This document shows positions 39,464-49,051 of a stretch of 64,000 bases of DNA, in pieces; position 1 is the stretch's first letter; every line of letters begins with the position of its first letter. The stretch comes from Quisquiliibacterium transsilvanicum (GTDB lineage: Bacteria; Pseudomonadota; Gammaproteobacteria; Burkholderiales; Burkholderiaceae_E): the NCBI RefSeq assembly GCF_014202215.1, contig NZ_JACHGB010000003.1, positions 558,001-622,000 on the forward strand, read 5' to 3'. The notes under the pieces are model-generated. The model was not told the DNA's origin and did no database searches. It worked only from the letters and a program-made list of their open reading frames with translations. The translations under genes were made by a program, and so were the position numbers.

Positions 39464-40660
39464 TCAGACCGCCGCCCCCGCCTGCGCGCCGGCCGCGTCC
39501 TCGCGCTCCGGCTCCGGCAGGAACAGCACGCACAGCAGCGTGAACACCGCGATGCCCGCCATCGCGAACAGCAGCGCCCCGAAGCCCGCCTCCTTAACGA
39601 CCGGGCCGAGCAGCCAGACCGCCAGCGAACTGACGCCGAACGAAATCGCCAGCCGGATGCCGGTGACGCGTGAGCGCATCCGGTCGTCGACGTAGCGGAC
39701 GATCATGGCATCCGTGAACGGGATCGCGCCGAAGATCGCCACCATGAAGCCCGCCTGCAGCGCCAGCAGCCACCAGCCCTCGGCGACCGCCGCCAGCGCC
39801 AGCAGGGGCGGCTGCGCCAGCACGACCCCGAGGTAGATGCGGCGCAGCGGAAAGCGGTCGATCAGCCGGCCCACCACCACCTGCGCGAACGAAGCCACTG
39901 CGTAGACCGCCGCCAGCATCGCGCCGAGCGTCGCCGGATCCTCGACGATGCCGGCAAAACGCTCGCGCAGCAGCTGACCGTTGCCGTTGGTGGTGAAGTT
40001 GAACAGCAGGCTGCTGGAGATCGCGGTCAGGGTCATCACCGCGACGATGCGCAGCATCGTCGCCCGCGGCAGCGCCACCACCCGGGTGGTGCGGCGCGCC
40101 GGCGGCTCGCTCTCCCGCGGCGCCACCCGGGCAAAGGCGATGCCGCACAGCAGGCAGACCACGCCCGGCACCGCGAAGGCCGCACGCCAGCCGATGTACT
40201 TGACGAGGAAGCCGGTGACCAGCGCAGCCACGGCGATCCCCAGGTTGCCGGCCAGGCCGTTGATGCCGATCGTCATCCCCGGATTGCGCGCCCCCTGGAC
40301 CAGCATCGGAATGCCCACCGGGTGATAGATGGACGAGAAGGCGCCCAGCAGCGCCAGCGCGGCGGCCATCGACCACGGCCCGCTGGTCAGCGAGACAAGA
40401 ATGGCGGACAGCCCCATTCCGAAGAAGAAGACGATCATCATCGCGCGCCGGCCCCAGAGGTCGCCAAGGCGCCCCGAGGGCAGCGAGCCGACCCCGAACA
40501 GGAAGAAGGCGCCCACGCTGTAGGGCATCAGGTCCTCCCAGCGGGAGAAGCCGAACTCCTGCGCGATCGACACCACCGCGGTGGCGAAGATCAGCAGGAA
40601 CATGTGGTCGATCGCATGACCAATGTTCAGCAGCAGCGACGTCGGCGAATGCTGGCCCAT
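39464..40660 (-). CDS. MFS transporter, FSR-like
   Basis: A 398-residue carrier with about 12 membrane segments and the MFS motif GRLGDLWGRRAM after segment 2. The N-terminus LLNIGHAIDHMFLLIFATAV resembles the fosmidomycin-resistance-like subfamily. The ATG at 40660 has a GGAGGAAGG ribosome site. It lies upstream of nothing on its strand and ends facing the alcohol dehydrogenase. Function beyond efflux-type transport cannot be stated. Confidence 0.87.
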   Translation of the reverse strand: MGQHSPTSLLLNIGHAIDHMFLLIFATAVVSIAQEFGFSRWEDLMPYSVGAFFLFGVGSLPSGRLGDLWGRRAMMIVFFFGMGLSAILVSLTSGPWSMAAALALLGAFSSIYHPVGIPMLVQGARNPGMTIGINGLAGNLGIAVAALVTGFLVKYIGWRAAFAVPGVVCLLCGIAFARVAPRESEPPARRTTRVVALPRATMLRIVAVMTLTAISSSLLFNFTTNGNGQLLRERFAGIVEDPATLGAMLAAVYAVASFAQVVVGRLIDRFPLRRIYLGVVLAQPPLLALAAVAEGWWLLALQAGFMVAIFGAIPFTDAMIVRYVDDRMRSRVTGIRLAISFGVSSLAVWLLGPVVKEAGFGALLFAMAGIAVFTLLCVLFLPEPEREDAAGAQAGAAV

Positions 40661-40748
40661 CCCTTCCTCCCATGGCGTTGCCGGGCCGCACAGCGCGGCG
40701 CCGCGTCCCGCACCGGCGCCCGTTCGCTGCGGGCGCCGCCGCAACCGG

Positions 40749-41933
40749 CTAGACCCCGGCCCAGGGCCAGGGCTCGCCCGCCCCCGGAAGCCCCAGCCGC
40801 TGGAGCTCGCGCAGCGCGAAGCGATCGGTCATCCCAGCAATGTAGTCGGCGATCGCCCGCGGGCCAAGCAGTTCGGCACGCTCCCGGTGCGCATCCGGCA
40901 GCCTCGAGGTGTCGGCGATGAAGGCGTCGAACAGGCAATGAACCACCTCCCGCGCGCGCGCCATCACCTGCATCACCCGCTCGTGGCGGTACAGCTCCCT
41001 GTGCAGGAAGCGCTTGAGCTCGGCCGATCGGACGCGCATCCCATCGGAGAACGCCACCAGCGCGGGGGCCGCGCGCACCGCGTCGACCGAATCCGGCGCG
41101 GCATCCGAGATGCGCCGCCCGGTCTCGTCGAGCAGATCGACGACCAGGTCGTTGATCATCCGGCGCACGGTCTCGTGCACCAGCCGCCGGCCGGCGATGT
41201 CAGGGAACTCGCCGCGCGCGGCGCGCGCATGCCGCGCGAACAGCTCGACCTCGAGCAGCTGGTCCAGGGTGATCAGCCCGGAGCGCAGGCCGTCGTCCAC
41301 GTCGTGGTTGTTGTAGGCGATCTCGTCGGCGAGATTGGCCACCTGCGCCTCGAGAGAAGGCTGGCGGCCGAGCAGGAAGCGTTCGCCGAGCTCGCCGAGC
41401 CGGCGCGCGTTGGCGGCCGAGCAATGCTTCAGGATGCCCTCGCGGGTCTCGAAGCACAGGTTGAGCCCGTCGAAGCCGCCATAGCGCTGCTCGAGCTCGT
41501 CGACCACCCGCAGCGACTGCAGGTTGTGCTCGAAGCCGCCGTGGCCGCGCATGCATTCGTTGAGAGCGTCCTGCCCGGCATGGCCGAAGGGCGTGTGCCC
41601 GAGGTCGTGGGCCAGCGACACCGCCTCCACCAGGTCCTCGTCCAGCCCCAGGCTGCGGGCGATCGAACGCGCGATCTGCGCCACCTCGATCGAGTGGGTG
41701 AGCCGGGTCCGGAACAGGTCGCCCTCGTGGTTCAGGAAGACCTGGGTCTTGTACTCGAGGCGGCGAAAGGCGGTGGAATGGACGATCCGGTCGCGGTCGC
41801 GCTGGAACTCGTTGCGGGTCGGCGCGCTGCGCTCGGCGACCCTGCGGCCGCGGCTCGCGCCGGGATCGGCCGCATGGGGCGCGCGCCAGCGGACGCCCGC
41901 CGGACGCTCCGACTGCGGCCGCGCGCCGTCCAT
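40749..41933 (-). CDS. dgt: Deoxyguanosinetriphosphate triphosphohydrolase-like protein
   Basis: HD-domain enzyme that hydrolyses dNTPs to nucleosides and triphosphate. The 394-residue protein shows [11 protein letters not shown] and [14 protein letters not shown] (metal-binding His and Asp residues, about 75-120) and [12 protein letters not shown]. It fits the type 2 subfamily. The ATG shares its first base with the aroB stop (TGATG), so it is coupled to aroB. Confidence 0.93.
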   Translation of the reverse strand: MDGARPQSERPAGVRWRAPHAADPGASRGRRVAERSAPTRNEFQRDRDRIVHSTAFRRLEYKTQVFLNHEGDLFRTRLTHSIEVAQIARSIARSLGLDEDLVEAVSLAHDLGHTPFGHAGQDALNECMRGHGGFEHNLQSLRVVDELEQRYGGFDGLNLCFETREGILKHCSAANARRLGELGERFLLGRQPSLEAQVANLADEIAYNNHDVDDGLRSGLITLDQLLEVELFARHARAARGEFPDIAGRRLVHETVRRMINDLVVDLLDETGRRISDAAPDSVDAVRAAPALVAFSDGMRVRSAELKRFLHRELYRHERVMQVMARAREVVHCLFDAFIADTSRLPDAHRERAELLGPRAIADYIAGMTDRFALRELQRLGLPGAGEPWPWAGV

Positions 41934-43015
41934 CAGCCGGGGGCGCAGGCGGCGAGGGTCTCGCGCACCGCGTCGTCGGGCGCGCGGCGCACGCAGGCCC
42001 GGCCCAGCCCCTCGAGCAGGACGAACCTGGGCGTGCCGCGCTCGGCCTTCTTGTCCACGCTCATCAGTTCCACGTAACGGTCGGCTGGCCAGGCCGGCCC
42101 GCGGACCGGCAGGCCGGCCGCGGCGATCGCATCGCGCAGCCGCCCGGCCGCCGCCGCGTCCAGCAGCCCAAGGCGGCGCGACAGATCGGCCGCCATCACC
42201 ATTCCCGCCCCCACCGCTTCGCCGTGCAGCCACTCGCCGTAGCCCAGGCCCGCCTCGATCGCGTGGCCGAAGGTGTGGCCGAAATTGAGGATGGCGCGCA
42301 GGCCGGACTCGCGCTCGTCGCTGCCGACCACGCCGGCCTTGATCTCGCAGGAGCGGGCCACCGTGTCCGCGAGCGCGCCCGGATCGCGCGCAAGAAGCGC
42401 CGGCAGCGCGCGTTCCACCGCATCCAGGTAGGCAGCGTCGGCGATCGCGCCGTGCTTGATCACCTCGGCGAGCCCCGCGGAGAGTTCGCGCTCCGGCAGC
42501 GTCGCCAGGCAGCCGACGTCGGCAAGCACCAGCCGCGGCTGGTGGAAGGCGCCGATCATGTTCTTGCCCAGCGGATGGTTGATGCCGGTCTTGCCGCCGA
42601 CCGACGAGTCCACCTGGGCCAGCAGCGTGGTGGGCACCTGGATGAAGTCGATGCCCCGCTGGTAGACGGCCGCCGCGAAACCGGTCATGTCGCCGACCAC
42701 GCCGCCGCCCAGCGCCACGAGGATTGCGCTGCGGTCGAAGCGATGTTCGAGCAGCGCGTCGAAGATCGCGTTCAGCGTCCCCCAGTGCTTGTGGGCCTCG
42801 CCGTCGGGCAGCGCCACCTCGATGACGCAGTCGGCGTCCGGCTCGAGCGCCGCGCGCAGCCGGGCTGCGTACAGCGGCGCCACGGTGACGTTGCTGACGA
42901 TCGCGACCTGGCGGCCGGCGACGATCGGGGCCAGCAGGTCGCGCCGGTCGAGCAGGCCTTCGCCGATGGCGATGGTGTAGCTGCGCTGGGCGAGGGGGAC
43001 GACGACTTCACGCAT
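41933..43015 (-). CDS. aroB: 3-dehydroquinate synthase
   Basis: Second step of the shikimate pathway, NAD- and metal-dependent. The 360-residue protein has [14 protein letters not shown], the [21 protein letters not shown] active-site region near residue 130, and [11 protein letters not shown] with zinc-binding His residues. The start overlaps aroK by 8 bases; the longer open frame lies inside aroK. Confidence 0.97.
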   Translation of the reverse strand: MREVVVPLAQRSYTIAIGEGLLDRRDLLAPIVAGRQVAIVSNVTVAPLYAARLRAALEPDADCVIEVALPDGEAHKHWGTLNAIFDALLEHRFDRSAILVALGGGVVGDMTGFAAAVYQRGIDFIQVPTTLLAQVDSSVGGKTGINHPLGKNMIGAFHQPRLVLADVGCLATLPERELSAGLAEVIKHGAIADAAYLDAVERALPALLARDPGALADTVARSCEIKAGVVGSDERESGLRAILNFGHTFGHAIEAGLGYGEWLHGEAVGAGMVMAADLSRRLGLLDAAAAGRLRDAIAAAGLPVRGPAWPADRYVELMSVDKKAERGTPRFVLLEGLGRACVRRAPDDAVRETLAACAPG

Positions 43016-43571
43016 TCTTGACGAGATCCGGAGTGGGGCAATCGGACAGCGCGGCGACGATCTCCGCGACGACGCGTTCCACCGGCTGGCGGCCGGTGGA
43101 GACGGTGAGGTGGGCGCACTGCGCGTACAGCGGGCCGCGCGCATCGACGAGTTCGGCGATCCGGCGGCGCGGATCAGGGGTGCGCAGCAGCGGCCGCGCG
43201 CGGTCATGCCGCAGGCGCAGCCAGAGGTCCTGGGCCGTGGCGCTCAGGTAGACGACGCAGCCGCGCTCATGCAGGTTGCGCCGGTTCTCCTCGAGCAGCA
43301 CCGCGCCGCCGCCGGTGGCGAGCACCAGCCCGGACTGGCGGGTGAGGTCGTCGATCAGCGTCGCTTCGCGGCGCCTGAATCCGTCCTCGCCCTCGAGGTC
43401 GAAGATGGTGGCGATAGGCACGCCGCAGCGGCTCTCGAGCTCGCGGTCGGCATCGATGAAGGGGCGGCCCAGCACTGCGGCCAGTCGCCTGCCCACGGTG
43501 GACTTGCCCGACCCCATCATGCCGACGAGGAAGATCGGGCGCTCGAGTGCGGAATCCTGCGCTTCGGTCAT
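43008..43571 (-). CDS. aroK: Shikimate kinase
   Basis: Phosphorylates shikimate. The 187-residue protein has the P-loop [12 protein letters not shown] at 17-28, the shikimate-binding DADRELE and the GGGAVL loop. It is the first gene of aroK-aroB-dgt, which normally follows pilQ directly; here an Ig-like lipoprotein gene and a strong hairpin come between. Confidence 0.97.
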   Translation of the reverse strand: MTEAQDSALERPIFLVGMMGSGKSTVGRRLAAVLGRPFIDADRELESRCGVPIATIFDLEGEDGFRRREATLIDDLTRQSGLVLATGGGAVLLEENRRNLHERGCVVYLSATAQDLWLRLRHDRARPLLRTPDPRRRIAELVDARGPLYAQCAHLTVSTGRQPVERVVAEIVAALSDCPTPDLVKNA

Positions 43572-43595
43572 GCCGGAAGCTTATCGCAAGCGGAA

Positions 43596-43640
43596 GGGCC
43601 GGCGGCCCGGAGCGCGCGCTGCGCTCCGGGCCGCCGGCCC
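43596..43640. terminator. Perfect 20-bp hairpin between the Ig-like gene and aroK
   Basis: Arms at 43596-43615 and 43621-43640 are perfectly complementary over 20 bases, with a 5-base loop (GCGCT). No T-run follows, so it is not a textbook intrinsic terminator, but it lies 21 bases after the Ig-like stop and 24 bases before the aroK start and could terminate or attenuate transcription. Confidence 0.55.
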
Positions 43641-43661
43641 GGGAACCCGAACCTGGTCCGA

Positions 43662-45515
43662 TCAGTCGGTGGTCGAGCAGTCGGGCGCCATGCCGAAGGG
43701 CGACGGCGTCCCGGGCGGGGTGACCTGCTCGTTGGTCACGTCCTTGGCGAGCACTGGCAGAGTGAAGGAGCGCTGATCCGAGCCTTCGGTGCCGGCGATC
43801 GTGGTGATCGTCACGCGCAGGCGCACGTCCACCCAGTTGCCGAAGTCCTTCGGATAGATCACGCGGATGCTCGCAAGCCCGTTCGCGTCGGTGCGCGCGC
43901 CGTCCGAGCTGACCACCACCGCGGCCACGTTGCCCGGGGTGAGCAGCCCGTCGCCGTTGACGTCCTCGCCGGCATCCAGCCTCAGGTTGCCGTTGATGTC
44001 CTCGCTGATGCACTCGAACACGCCGGTCTGCACCCAACGCTTCAGCCCGAGACTCCAGACGTAGGTGCCCTTCCTGTAGCCAGTGGCGACCAGCGAAGCC
44101 TGCACGCTCGCGCCGGCGACCGGGTTGCCGCTGGAGTCGGTCACCACAGCGGACCAGGGCATCGAGTTGGTCGCGATGTCGATTTCCTCCATCTGGTTGC
44201 CGGTGCCCACGCGCACCACCAGTTCCTGCTTGGACGCGGTGAGGCTGGTGGAGCCGGAGATGCCCTTGCCCGGCAGCTCCGCCTTCAGCACGATCTGGTT
44301 GAACCCGGAGGAGTTCGCGCCGGGGAAGAAGGCGACGGTGGCGACGCCCGAACTGTCGGTAGTGGCGATCGCCGGTTCGATCCGGCCATTGCTCGGGTCG
44401 GACAGCGCGGAGAAGCTCACCGTCTGGCCCTTGACCGGGTTGTCGGACGCGTCGCGCACCACCGCGATCAGCTGCGAAGAGTTGGTGCTGGCGGGCGACA
44501 GGTTGACGCCGACGTTCGCCGGGCTGGCCTGCAGCGCGAGCTTGGCCGGCGTGCGGCTGACGAACTCCACCGACTGCGAGCTGACCACGCTGCCTGCGAG
44601 CGCGGTGATGGTGGCCGCGCCGGCAGTGGCGGACTGGATGGTCACGCTGGCGTTGCCGGCAGCGTCAGTGACCGCGCTCGCCGCGCCCAGCGTGCCGCGG
44701 GTCGCGGTGAACTGCACAACCTGGCCCGCCTGCGGAGCGCCGGCGAGCGTGAAGTTCACGCTGACCGTCTGGAGCGTCGCGACCGGGATCTCCTGGCCCG
44801 GCGCCGGCGACGCGAATGCCACCTGGGTAGAGGCCACCTCCAGCGGCGTGCTCACGTTGGCGCCCAGCGCGGAGGCCGTCAGGGTATCCGCGCCGGGACG
44901 GGTGCCCGTGAAGAGCACGCGCGCCTGGCCGGCGGCGTCGGTGATCACGGTGGCGGCGCTCAGCGTATTGCCGGCCGCCGACGCGAGCCCGACCTGCTTG
45001 CCGACGAGCGCGGCACCCGATGAATCCCTCAGGCCGATGGTGAACTCGGTGGGCGCGTTCAGCACCAGGCTGGCAGGGCCGTTCACGTTGAGCGTGGTGC
45101 CGACCACGGCCACGTCCACGGTCCGCACCAGCGCGCCAGAGCGGGCGGTGACGGTGATCGTCCGGTTGGTCTGGTCGCTGATCTTCAGCGTCGCCGAGGC
45201 GACCCCGCTGGCGTCGGTGCGCGCCGACACCACCTGCAGCACCGCGCCCGCGTCGCCGGTGCCGAACTCGACCGTCTGGTTGGCCATCGAGCGGTTGGCG
45301 CCGTCCTTGACGAAGGCGGTGATGGTTGCCGTGCTGCGGCCGTCGGACCCGATCGACGGAGCACTGGTGGCCAGCTCCAGCGCAGTTGCTTCGCTGGGGG
45401 CGCCGACGCTGCCGCCGTCGCCCTGCCCACCCGCGCCGCCGCCGCCGCAGGCTGCGACGAGGGCGACGGTCGCCAGGGCCGCGAGCGCGGCCAGGATTCG
45501 CCTTGGACTATGCAT
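43662..45515 (-). CDS. Lipoprotein with bacterial Ig-like (Big) repeats
   Basis: A 617-residue surface-type lipoprotein. The signal peptide ends in LVAAC with lipidated Cys23, followed by a Gly-rich stretch. Four or more Ig-like (Big_1) repeats follow, each with the form ATxxVxDxxxxxVxxxxVxF...TDASGxA (about residues 35-480). Near residue 535 the sequence DINGNLRLDAGEDVNGDG resembles paired EF-hand calcium loops. The ATG at 45515 has a GGAAGAGAG site. It lies between pilQ and aroK on the same strand, where most relatives have no gene. A pilus- or surface-linked adhesin-like role is inference. Confidence 0.85.
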   Translation of the reverse strand: MHSPRRILAALAALATVALVAACGGGGAGGQGDGGSVGAPSEATALELATSAPSIGSDGRSTATITAFVKDGANRSMANQTVEFGTGDAGAVLQVVSARTDASGVASATLKISDQTNRTITVTARSGALVRTVDVAVVGTTLNVNGPASLVLNAPTEFTIGLRDSSGAALVGKQVGLASAAGNTLSAATVITDAAGQARVLFTGTRPGADTLTASALGANVSTPLEVASTQVAFASPAPGQEIPVATLQTVSVNFTLAGAPQAGQVVQFTATRGTLGAASAVTDAAGNASVTIQSATAGAATITALAGSVVSSQSVEFVSRTPAKLALQASPANVGVNLSPASTNSSQLIAVVRDASDNPVKGQTVSFSALSDPSNGRIEPAIATTDSSGVATVAFFPGANSSGFNQIVLKAELPGKGISGSTSLTASKQELVVRVGTGNQMEEIDIATNSMPWSAVVTDSSGNPVAGASVQASLVATGYRKGTYVWSLGLKRWVQTGVFECISEDINGNLRLDAGEDVNGDGLLTPGNVAAVVVSSDGARTDANGLASIRVIYPKDFGNWVDVRLRVTITTIAGTEGSDQRSFTLPVLAKDVTNEQVTPPGTPSPFGMAPDCSTTD

Positions 45516-45559
45516 CGTGTTTCTCTCTTCCCTGTTTTCGTTGGAATTCATCCGGCCCC

Positions 45560-45577
45560 GGCGCAGCGCGCTGCGCC
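45560..45577. terminator. Hairpin after pilQ
   Basis: GGCGCAGCG-CGCTGCGCC is an 18-base perfect palindrome 12 bases after the pilQ stop, within wider GC-rich complementary flanks. No T-run. It may mark the end of the pil transcript or moderate read-through into the Ig-like gene. Confidence 0.35.
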
Positions 45578-45589
45578 GCCGGCCCGTCC

Positions 45590-47818
45590 TCAGCGCGCCA
45601 GCGCCGTGTCCGACACCACCCGCGGGGTCAGGAACACCAGCAGCTCGGTGCGGTCGTTGCGGCGCTGGGTGTTCTTGAACACGTTCCCGACCACCGGGAT
45701 GTCGCCCAGCAGCGGCACCTTGTTCTCGGTCTTGCGCTCGACCTGCTCGTAGATGCCGCCGATCACCACTGTGCCGCCGTTCTCGACCAGCACCTGGGTG
45801 CGCACCGAGCGCTTGTCGATCGCGTAGCCGCCCGGCGTCAGCGCGCCGAGCGCGTCGCGGTTGACCTCCACCTCCATGATCACGTTGCCCTCGGGAGTGA
45901 TCTGCGGCGTCACCTCCAGCTTCAGCACTGCCTCGCGGAACTCGATCGAGGTGGCGCCGCTCGACGTGGCCTTCTGGTAGGGCACCTCGGTGCCCTGCTT
46001 GATCGTCGCCTTGGTCTGGTCGGCGGTGAGCACCCGCGGGCTTGACACCACCTTGCCGCGCTGGTCGGCTTCCAGGGCCGAGATCTCGAGGTTGAGGAAG
46101 CGGGTCAGCGAGGAACCGAACAGGCTGATCGCGAAGGAGGCGGGCGAGACGCCGCTGATCGCCGCCGCCGGCAGGTTGATGAAGTTGGTGTTCTCCAGCG
46201 CGGTCGCGCGGCCCAGGCCCACCGCGTTCAGCCCCGGCAGGCCGGAGCCGTTCTGCGACGAGATGTCCGCCACGCCCTGCAGGTTGCCGGCGACCGAACC
46301 GTAGGTGCCGCCGCCGATGCGGCTGCCGGCGCCGTTGACCGGGACGTTCATCGCGGTCAGCTGGCCGGTGACCGGATTGGTCACGCCGACGGTGCGGTAC
46401 ACCGAGGAGCGCAGGTCGTTGAAGCCCAGCTTGGCGCCCAGGTTGCGCGAGAAGCGGTCGTCGGCCTCGACGATCCGCGCCTCGATCAGCACCTGGCGCA
46501 CCGACACGTCGACCTGGGCGATCAGCTTGCGCACCTCCTCGAGCTGCGAGGCGGTGTCCTGCACGAAGACCTTGTTCGTGCGGGGATCAGAGACCGCGCT
46601 GCCCTGCTTGGACAGCACGCGCTGCTTCTCGTGGGTGAGCAGCTTCACCACGTTCTCAGCCTTCTGGTAGTTCAGCTGGAAGGCCTCGGAGCGGATCGGC
46701 TCGAGCTCGGCGAGCTGCTTGCGCGATTCCAGGTCCAGCTTCTCCTTGGTGGCGAGTTCCTCGGCGGGCGCCACCATGATGACGTTGCCGTTCTTGCGCA
46801 TGTCCAGGCCCTTGGACTGCAGCACGATGTCCAGCGCCTGGTCCCAGGGCACGTCCTTCAGGCGCAGCGTGAGGGTGCCGGCCACGGAGTCGCTGGTGAC
46901 GATGTTCAGGTTGGTGAAGTCCGCGATCACCTGCAGCAGTGAGCGCACGTCGACGTTCTGGAAGTTCAGCGACAGGCGATCTCCCCGGTAGCCGCGCACG
47001 CCGCCGAGCTTGGACGGATCCTCGCGCACCGGACGGACTTCGACCACGAACTGGGTGTCGCTCTGGTAGGCGTTGTGCTCCCACTTGCCCTGCGGCTCGA
47101 TCACGATGCGGGTCCGGCCGCCCTCCTCGGAGGCGCGCACCGAACGCACCGGCGTGCCGAAGTCGCCCACGTCGAGCCTGCGGCGCAGGTTCTCGGGCAG
47201 GCGGGCGCGCAGGAAGTCGACCACGATGGTCTCGCCCTGCTGGCGGATGTCGACGCCGACGCCCGGGTCGGACAGCTCGACCACCACCCGGCCCTCGCCG
47301 TCCTTGCCGCGCCTGAAGTCGAGATCGCGCACCGCGTGGGTGGTGGCCGCCGAATCGCCCTTGGCGAAGCTGTAGGCCGGCGCAGCCGCCTGCGTGGCGG
47401 CCGCAGCCGCCGGCGTCAGCGTGACCAGCACCGACTTGCCCTCGACCGCGGTGGTGTAGCTCAGCGGCCGCTTGAGGTTGAGCACGACCCGCGAACGGCT
47501 GCCCGCCTGGACGATCGCGACATTGCGCACGTCGCCCTGCGGCAGGTCGAAGGAGCTCTGCCCCGCGGCGTTGGTCGTGTCGGCGAAGTCGAGCGCCACC
47601 CGCGGCGGGCTGTTCACCGAGAAGCTCGCGGGCTGGCCCGCCGGGGCTTCCTTGAGCTGGATGCGCAACTGGGTCGCGCCGCCCTGCATCGCGCTGGTCA
47701 CCGATTCGATCGCGTTCGACTGGGCGAACGCCGCAGCCGCGTGCAGCGCGAGAACCGTGGCGAGGAATCGCCGGGCGAGACGCCCGGCAACGCCGCCGGC
47801 AGCCATCGGTCTTGTCAT
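45590..47818 (-). CDS. pilQ: Type IV pilus secretin PilQ
   Basis: Outer-membrane channel for the pilus fibre. The 742-residue protein has a signal peptide (ending AAAFAQ, about residue 33), two AMIN domains that bind peptidoglycan (about 40-260), an STN/N0 domain with VDVRSLLQVIADFTNLNIV, N1 domains and a C-terminal secretin domain containing VPLLGDIPVVGNVFK. The start overlaps pilP as ATGA. Last gene of pilMNOPQ. Confidence 0.97.
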   Translation of the reverse strand: MTRPMAAGGVAGRLARRFLATVLALHAAAAFAQSNAIESVTSAMQGGATQLRIQLKEAPAGQPASFSVNSPPRVALDFADTTNAAGQSSFDLPQGDVRNVAIVQAGSRSRVVLNLKRPLSYTTAVEGKSVLVTLTPAAAAATQAAAPAYSFAKGDSAATTHAVRDLDFRRGKDGEGRVVVELSDPGVGVDIRQQGETIVVDFLRARLPENLRRRLDVGDFGTPVRSVRASEEGGRTRIVIEPQGKWEHNAYQSDTQFVVEVRPVREDPSKLGGVRGYRGDRLSLNFQNVDVRSLLQVIADFTNLNIVTSDSVAGTLTLRLKDVPWDQALDIVLQSKGLDMRKNGNVIMVAPAEELATKEKLDLESRKQLAELEPIRSEAFQLNYQKAENVVKLLTHEKQRVLSKQGSAVSDPRTNKVFVQDTASQLEEVRKLIAQVDVSVRQVLIEARIVEADDRFSRNLGAKLGFNDLRSSVYRTVGVTNPVTGQLTAMNVPVNGAGSRIGGGTYGSVAGNLQGVADISSQNGSGLPGLNAVGLGRATALENTNFINLPAAAISGVSPASFAISLFGSSLTRFLNLEISALEADQRGKVVSSPRVLTADQTKATIKQGTEVPYQKATSSGATSIEFREAVLKLEVTPQITPEGNVIMEVEVNRDALGALTPGGYAIDKRSVRTQVLVENGGTVVIGGIYEQVERKTENKVPLLGDIPVVGNVFKNTQRRNDRTELLVFLTPRVVSDTALAR

Positions 47819-48336
47819 TTCGTGCTCTCCTGAAGCTGCAGCGCCGTTTCGCGTTCTGACCATTCACCGGCCGCATCGCGGACCATTTCCCTCAACTTCA
47901 CTTCCGACTCGCTCACCCGTGTGATCACGCCGAAGTTCTGGCCGGCGTGGTTGCCCACGCGCGCCCGGTAGACCATGCCCTCCGCCTGCAGCAGCGCGAA
48001 GCTGCCGCGCCGGTCGCTCAGGTGCCCCACCATTCGGATCGACTCCAGCGGATAGCCTTCCAGCGCCTCGCGGCGCCGGCTCATGTCAGGCTGCATCGCG
48101 CCCGCGCCGGACTCGCCCGGGCGCAGCGCCAGCCTGCCCTGCGAGAAGGGATCGGCATCGCCCGTGTTCGCGTAGCGGAAGGGCTCGAAACGCTTGGGCG
48201 GATCGATCTTTTCGTTGACCACCGGCGTCCTGCGCCGCTGATCCTCCATCCAGCTGCGCAGTTCCTGCTGCTCGCCGCCGCAGCCGGCGAGCAGCAGCGC
48301 CGCGGTCATCACCGTGCCGGCCAGACGCATGCTCAT
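47815..48336 (-). CDS. pilP: Type IV pilus inner-membrane lipoprotein PilP
   Basis: Links the PilMNO platform to PilQ. The 173-residue protein has a lipoprotein signal (LLLAGC, Cys19), a flexible region with DPFSQGR, and the beta domain (GYPLESIRMVGHL, GVITRVSESEVKLREMV). ATGA overlaps join it to pilO and pilQ. Confidence 0.95.
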   Translation of the reverse strand: MSMRLAGTVMTAALLLAGCGGEQQELRSWMEDQRRRTPVVNEKIDPPKRFEPFRYANTGDADPFSQGRLALRPGESGAGAMQPDMSRRREALEGYPLESIRMVGHLSDRRGSFALLQAEGMVYRARVGNHAGQNFGVITRVSESEVKLREMVRDAAGEWSERETALQLQESTK

Positions 48337-49049
48337 TTGCCGCCTCCCTTGGCTGCGCTGCGCTTGCCGCCCTTGCCGGCCTTGGCCTCGGCCAGCCGCG
48401 CCTGCTGCGCCTGCTTGCGGGCCTCGGCGATCTCGTCGGCGTCCAGGTAGCGGAAGGTCTTGGCCACCGCGTCCATGGTCAGCAGGCCGGTCTTGTCGTT
48501 GAGCTGGATGTGCATGTCGTTGAGGGTGACGATCCGCGCCAGGTTGGAGATGTCGCTGGTGAACGCCCCCAGGTCATGGAAGCCGCCCACCAGCCGGATG
48601 TTGATCGGCAGCTCCGCGTAGAACTCGCGCAGCACCACCTGGCCCGGCTTGAAGAGCTCGAACTGCAGGCCGCGGCCCACGCCGGCCTGGTTGATGTCCG
48701 ACAGCAGCGCGTCCATCTCGGCCTTGCTGGGCAGCTGCTTCTCGAGCTGGTCGACGTAGACCGACACCTGCTCCTTCTGGGCGCGCAGCACGTCGAGGTT
48801 GACCGCCTGGCGCAGCTTGTCGGCGTACTCCGCCTTGAGCTTGACCTCGCGGTCCTGGCCGGCCTCCAGCTCGGCGAGCTGGTCGCGCCAGTAGCCGGCC
48901 CAGGCCAGACCCAGCACTGCGACCAGGAGGCCCACCAGCAGCGCAACCCTGGGGGCCAGCGGCCACAGCCCGGGATGGCGGCCCTGCAGGCCGCTGAACT
49001 GCGCGCCGATGGCGCGCAGGTCGATTGATCCGATCGATTTCGCCATCAT
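48333..49049 (-). CDS. pilO: Type IV pilus alignment protein PilO
   Basis: Inner-membrane alignment subunit paired with PilN. The 238-residue protein has one membrane segment (about residues 33-52), a coiled-coil region and the ferredoxin-like domain with ELPINIRLVGGFHDLGAF. The C-terminus is a Lys/Gly/Ala-rich tail. The start could be ATG 49049, ATG 49046 (better spaced from AGGTGA) or GTG 49055. Confidence 0.95.
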   Translation of the reverse strand: MMAKSIGSIDLRAIGAQFSGLQGRHPGLWPLAPRVALLVGLLVAVLGLAWAGYWRDQLAELEAGQDREVKLKAEYADKLRQAVNLDVLRAQKEQVSVYVDQLEKQLPSKAEMDALLSDINQAGVGRGLQFELFKPGQVVLREFYAELPINIRLVGGFHDLGAFTSDISNLARIVTLNDMHIQLNDKTGLLTMDAVAKTFRYLDADEIAEARKQAQQARLAEAKAGKGGKRSAAKGGGK

Positions 49050-49051
49050 GC

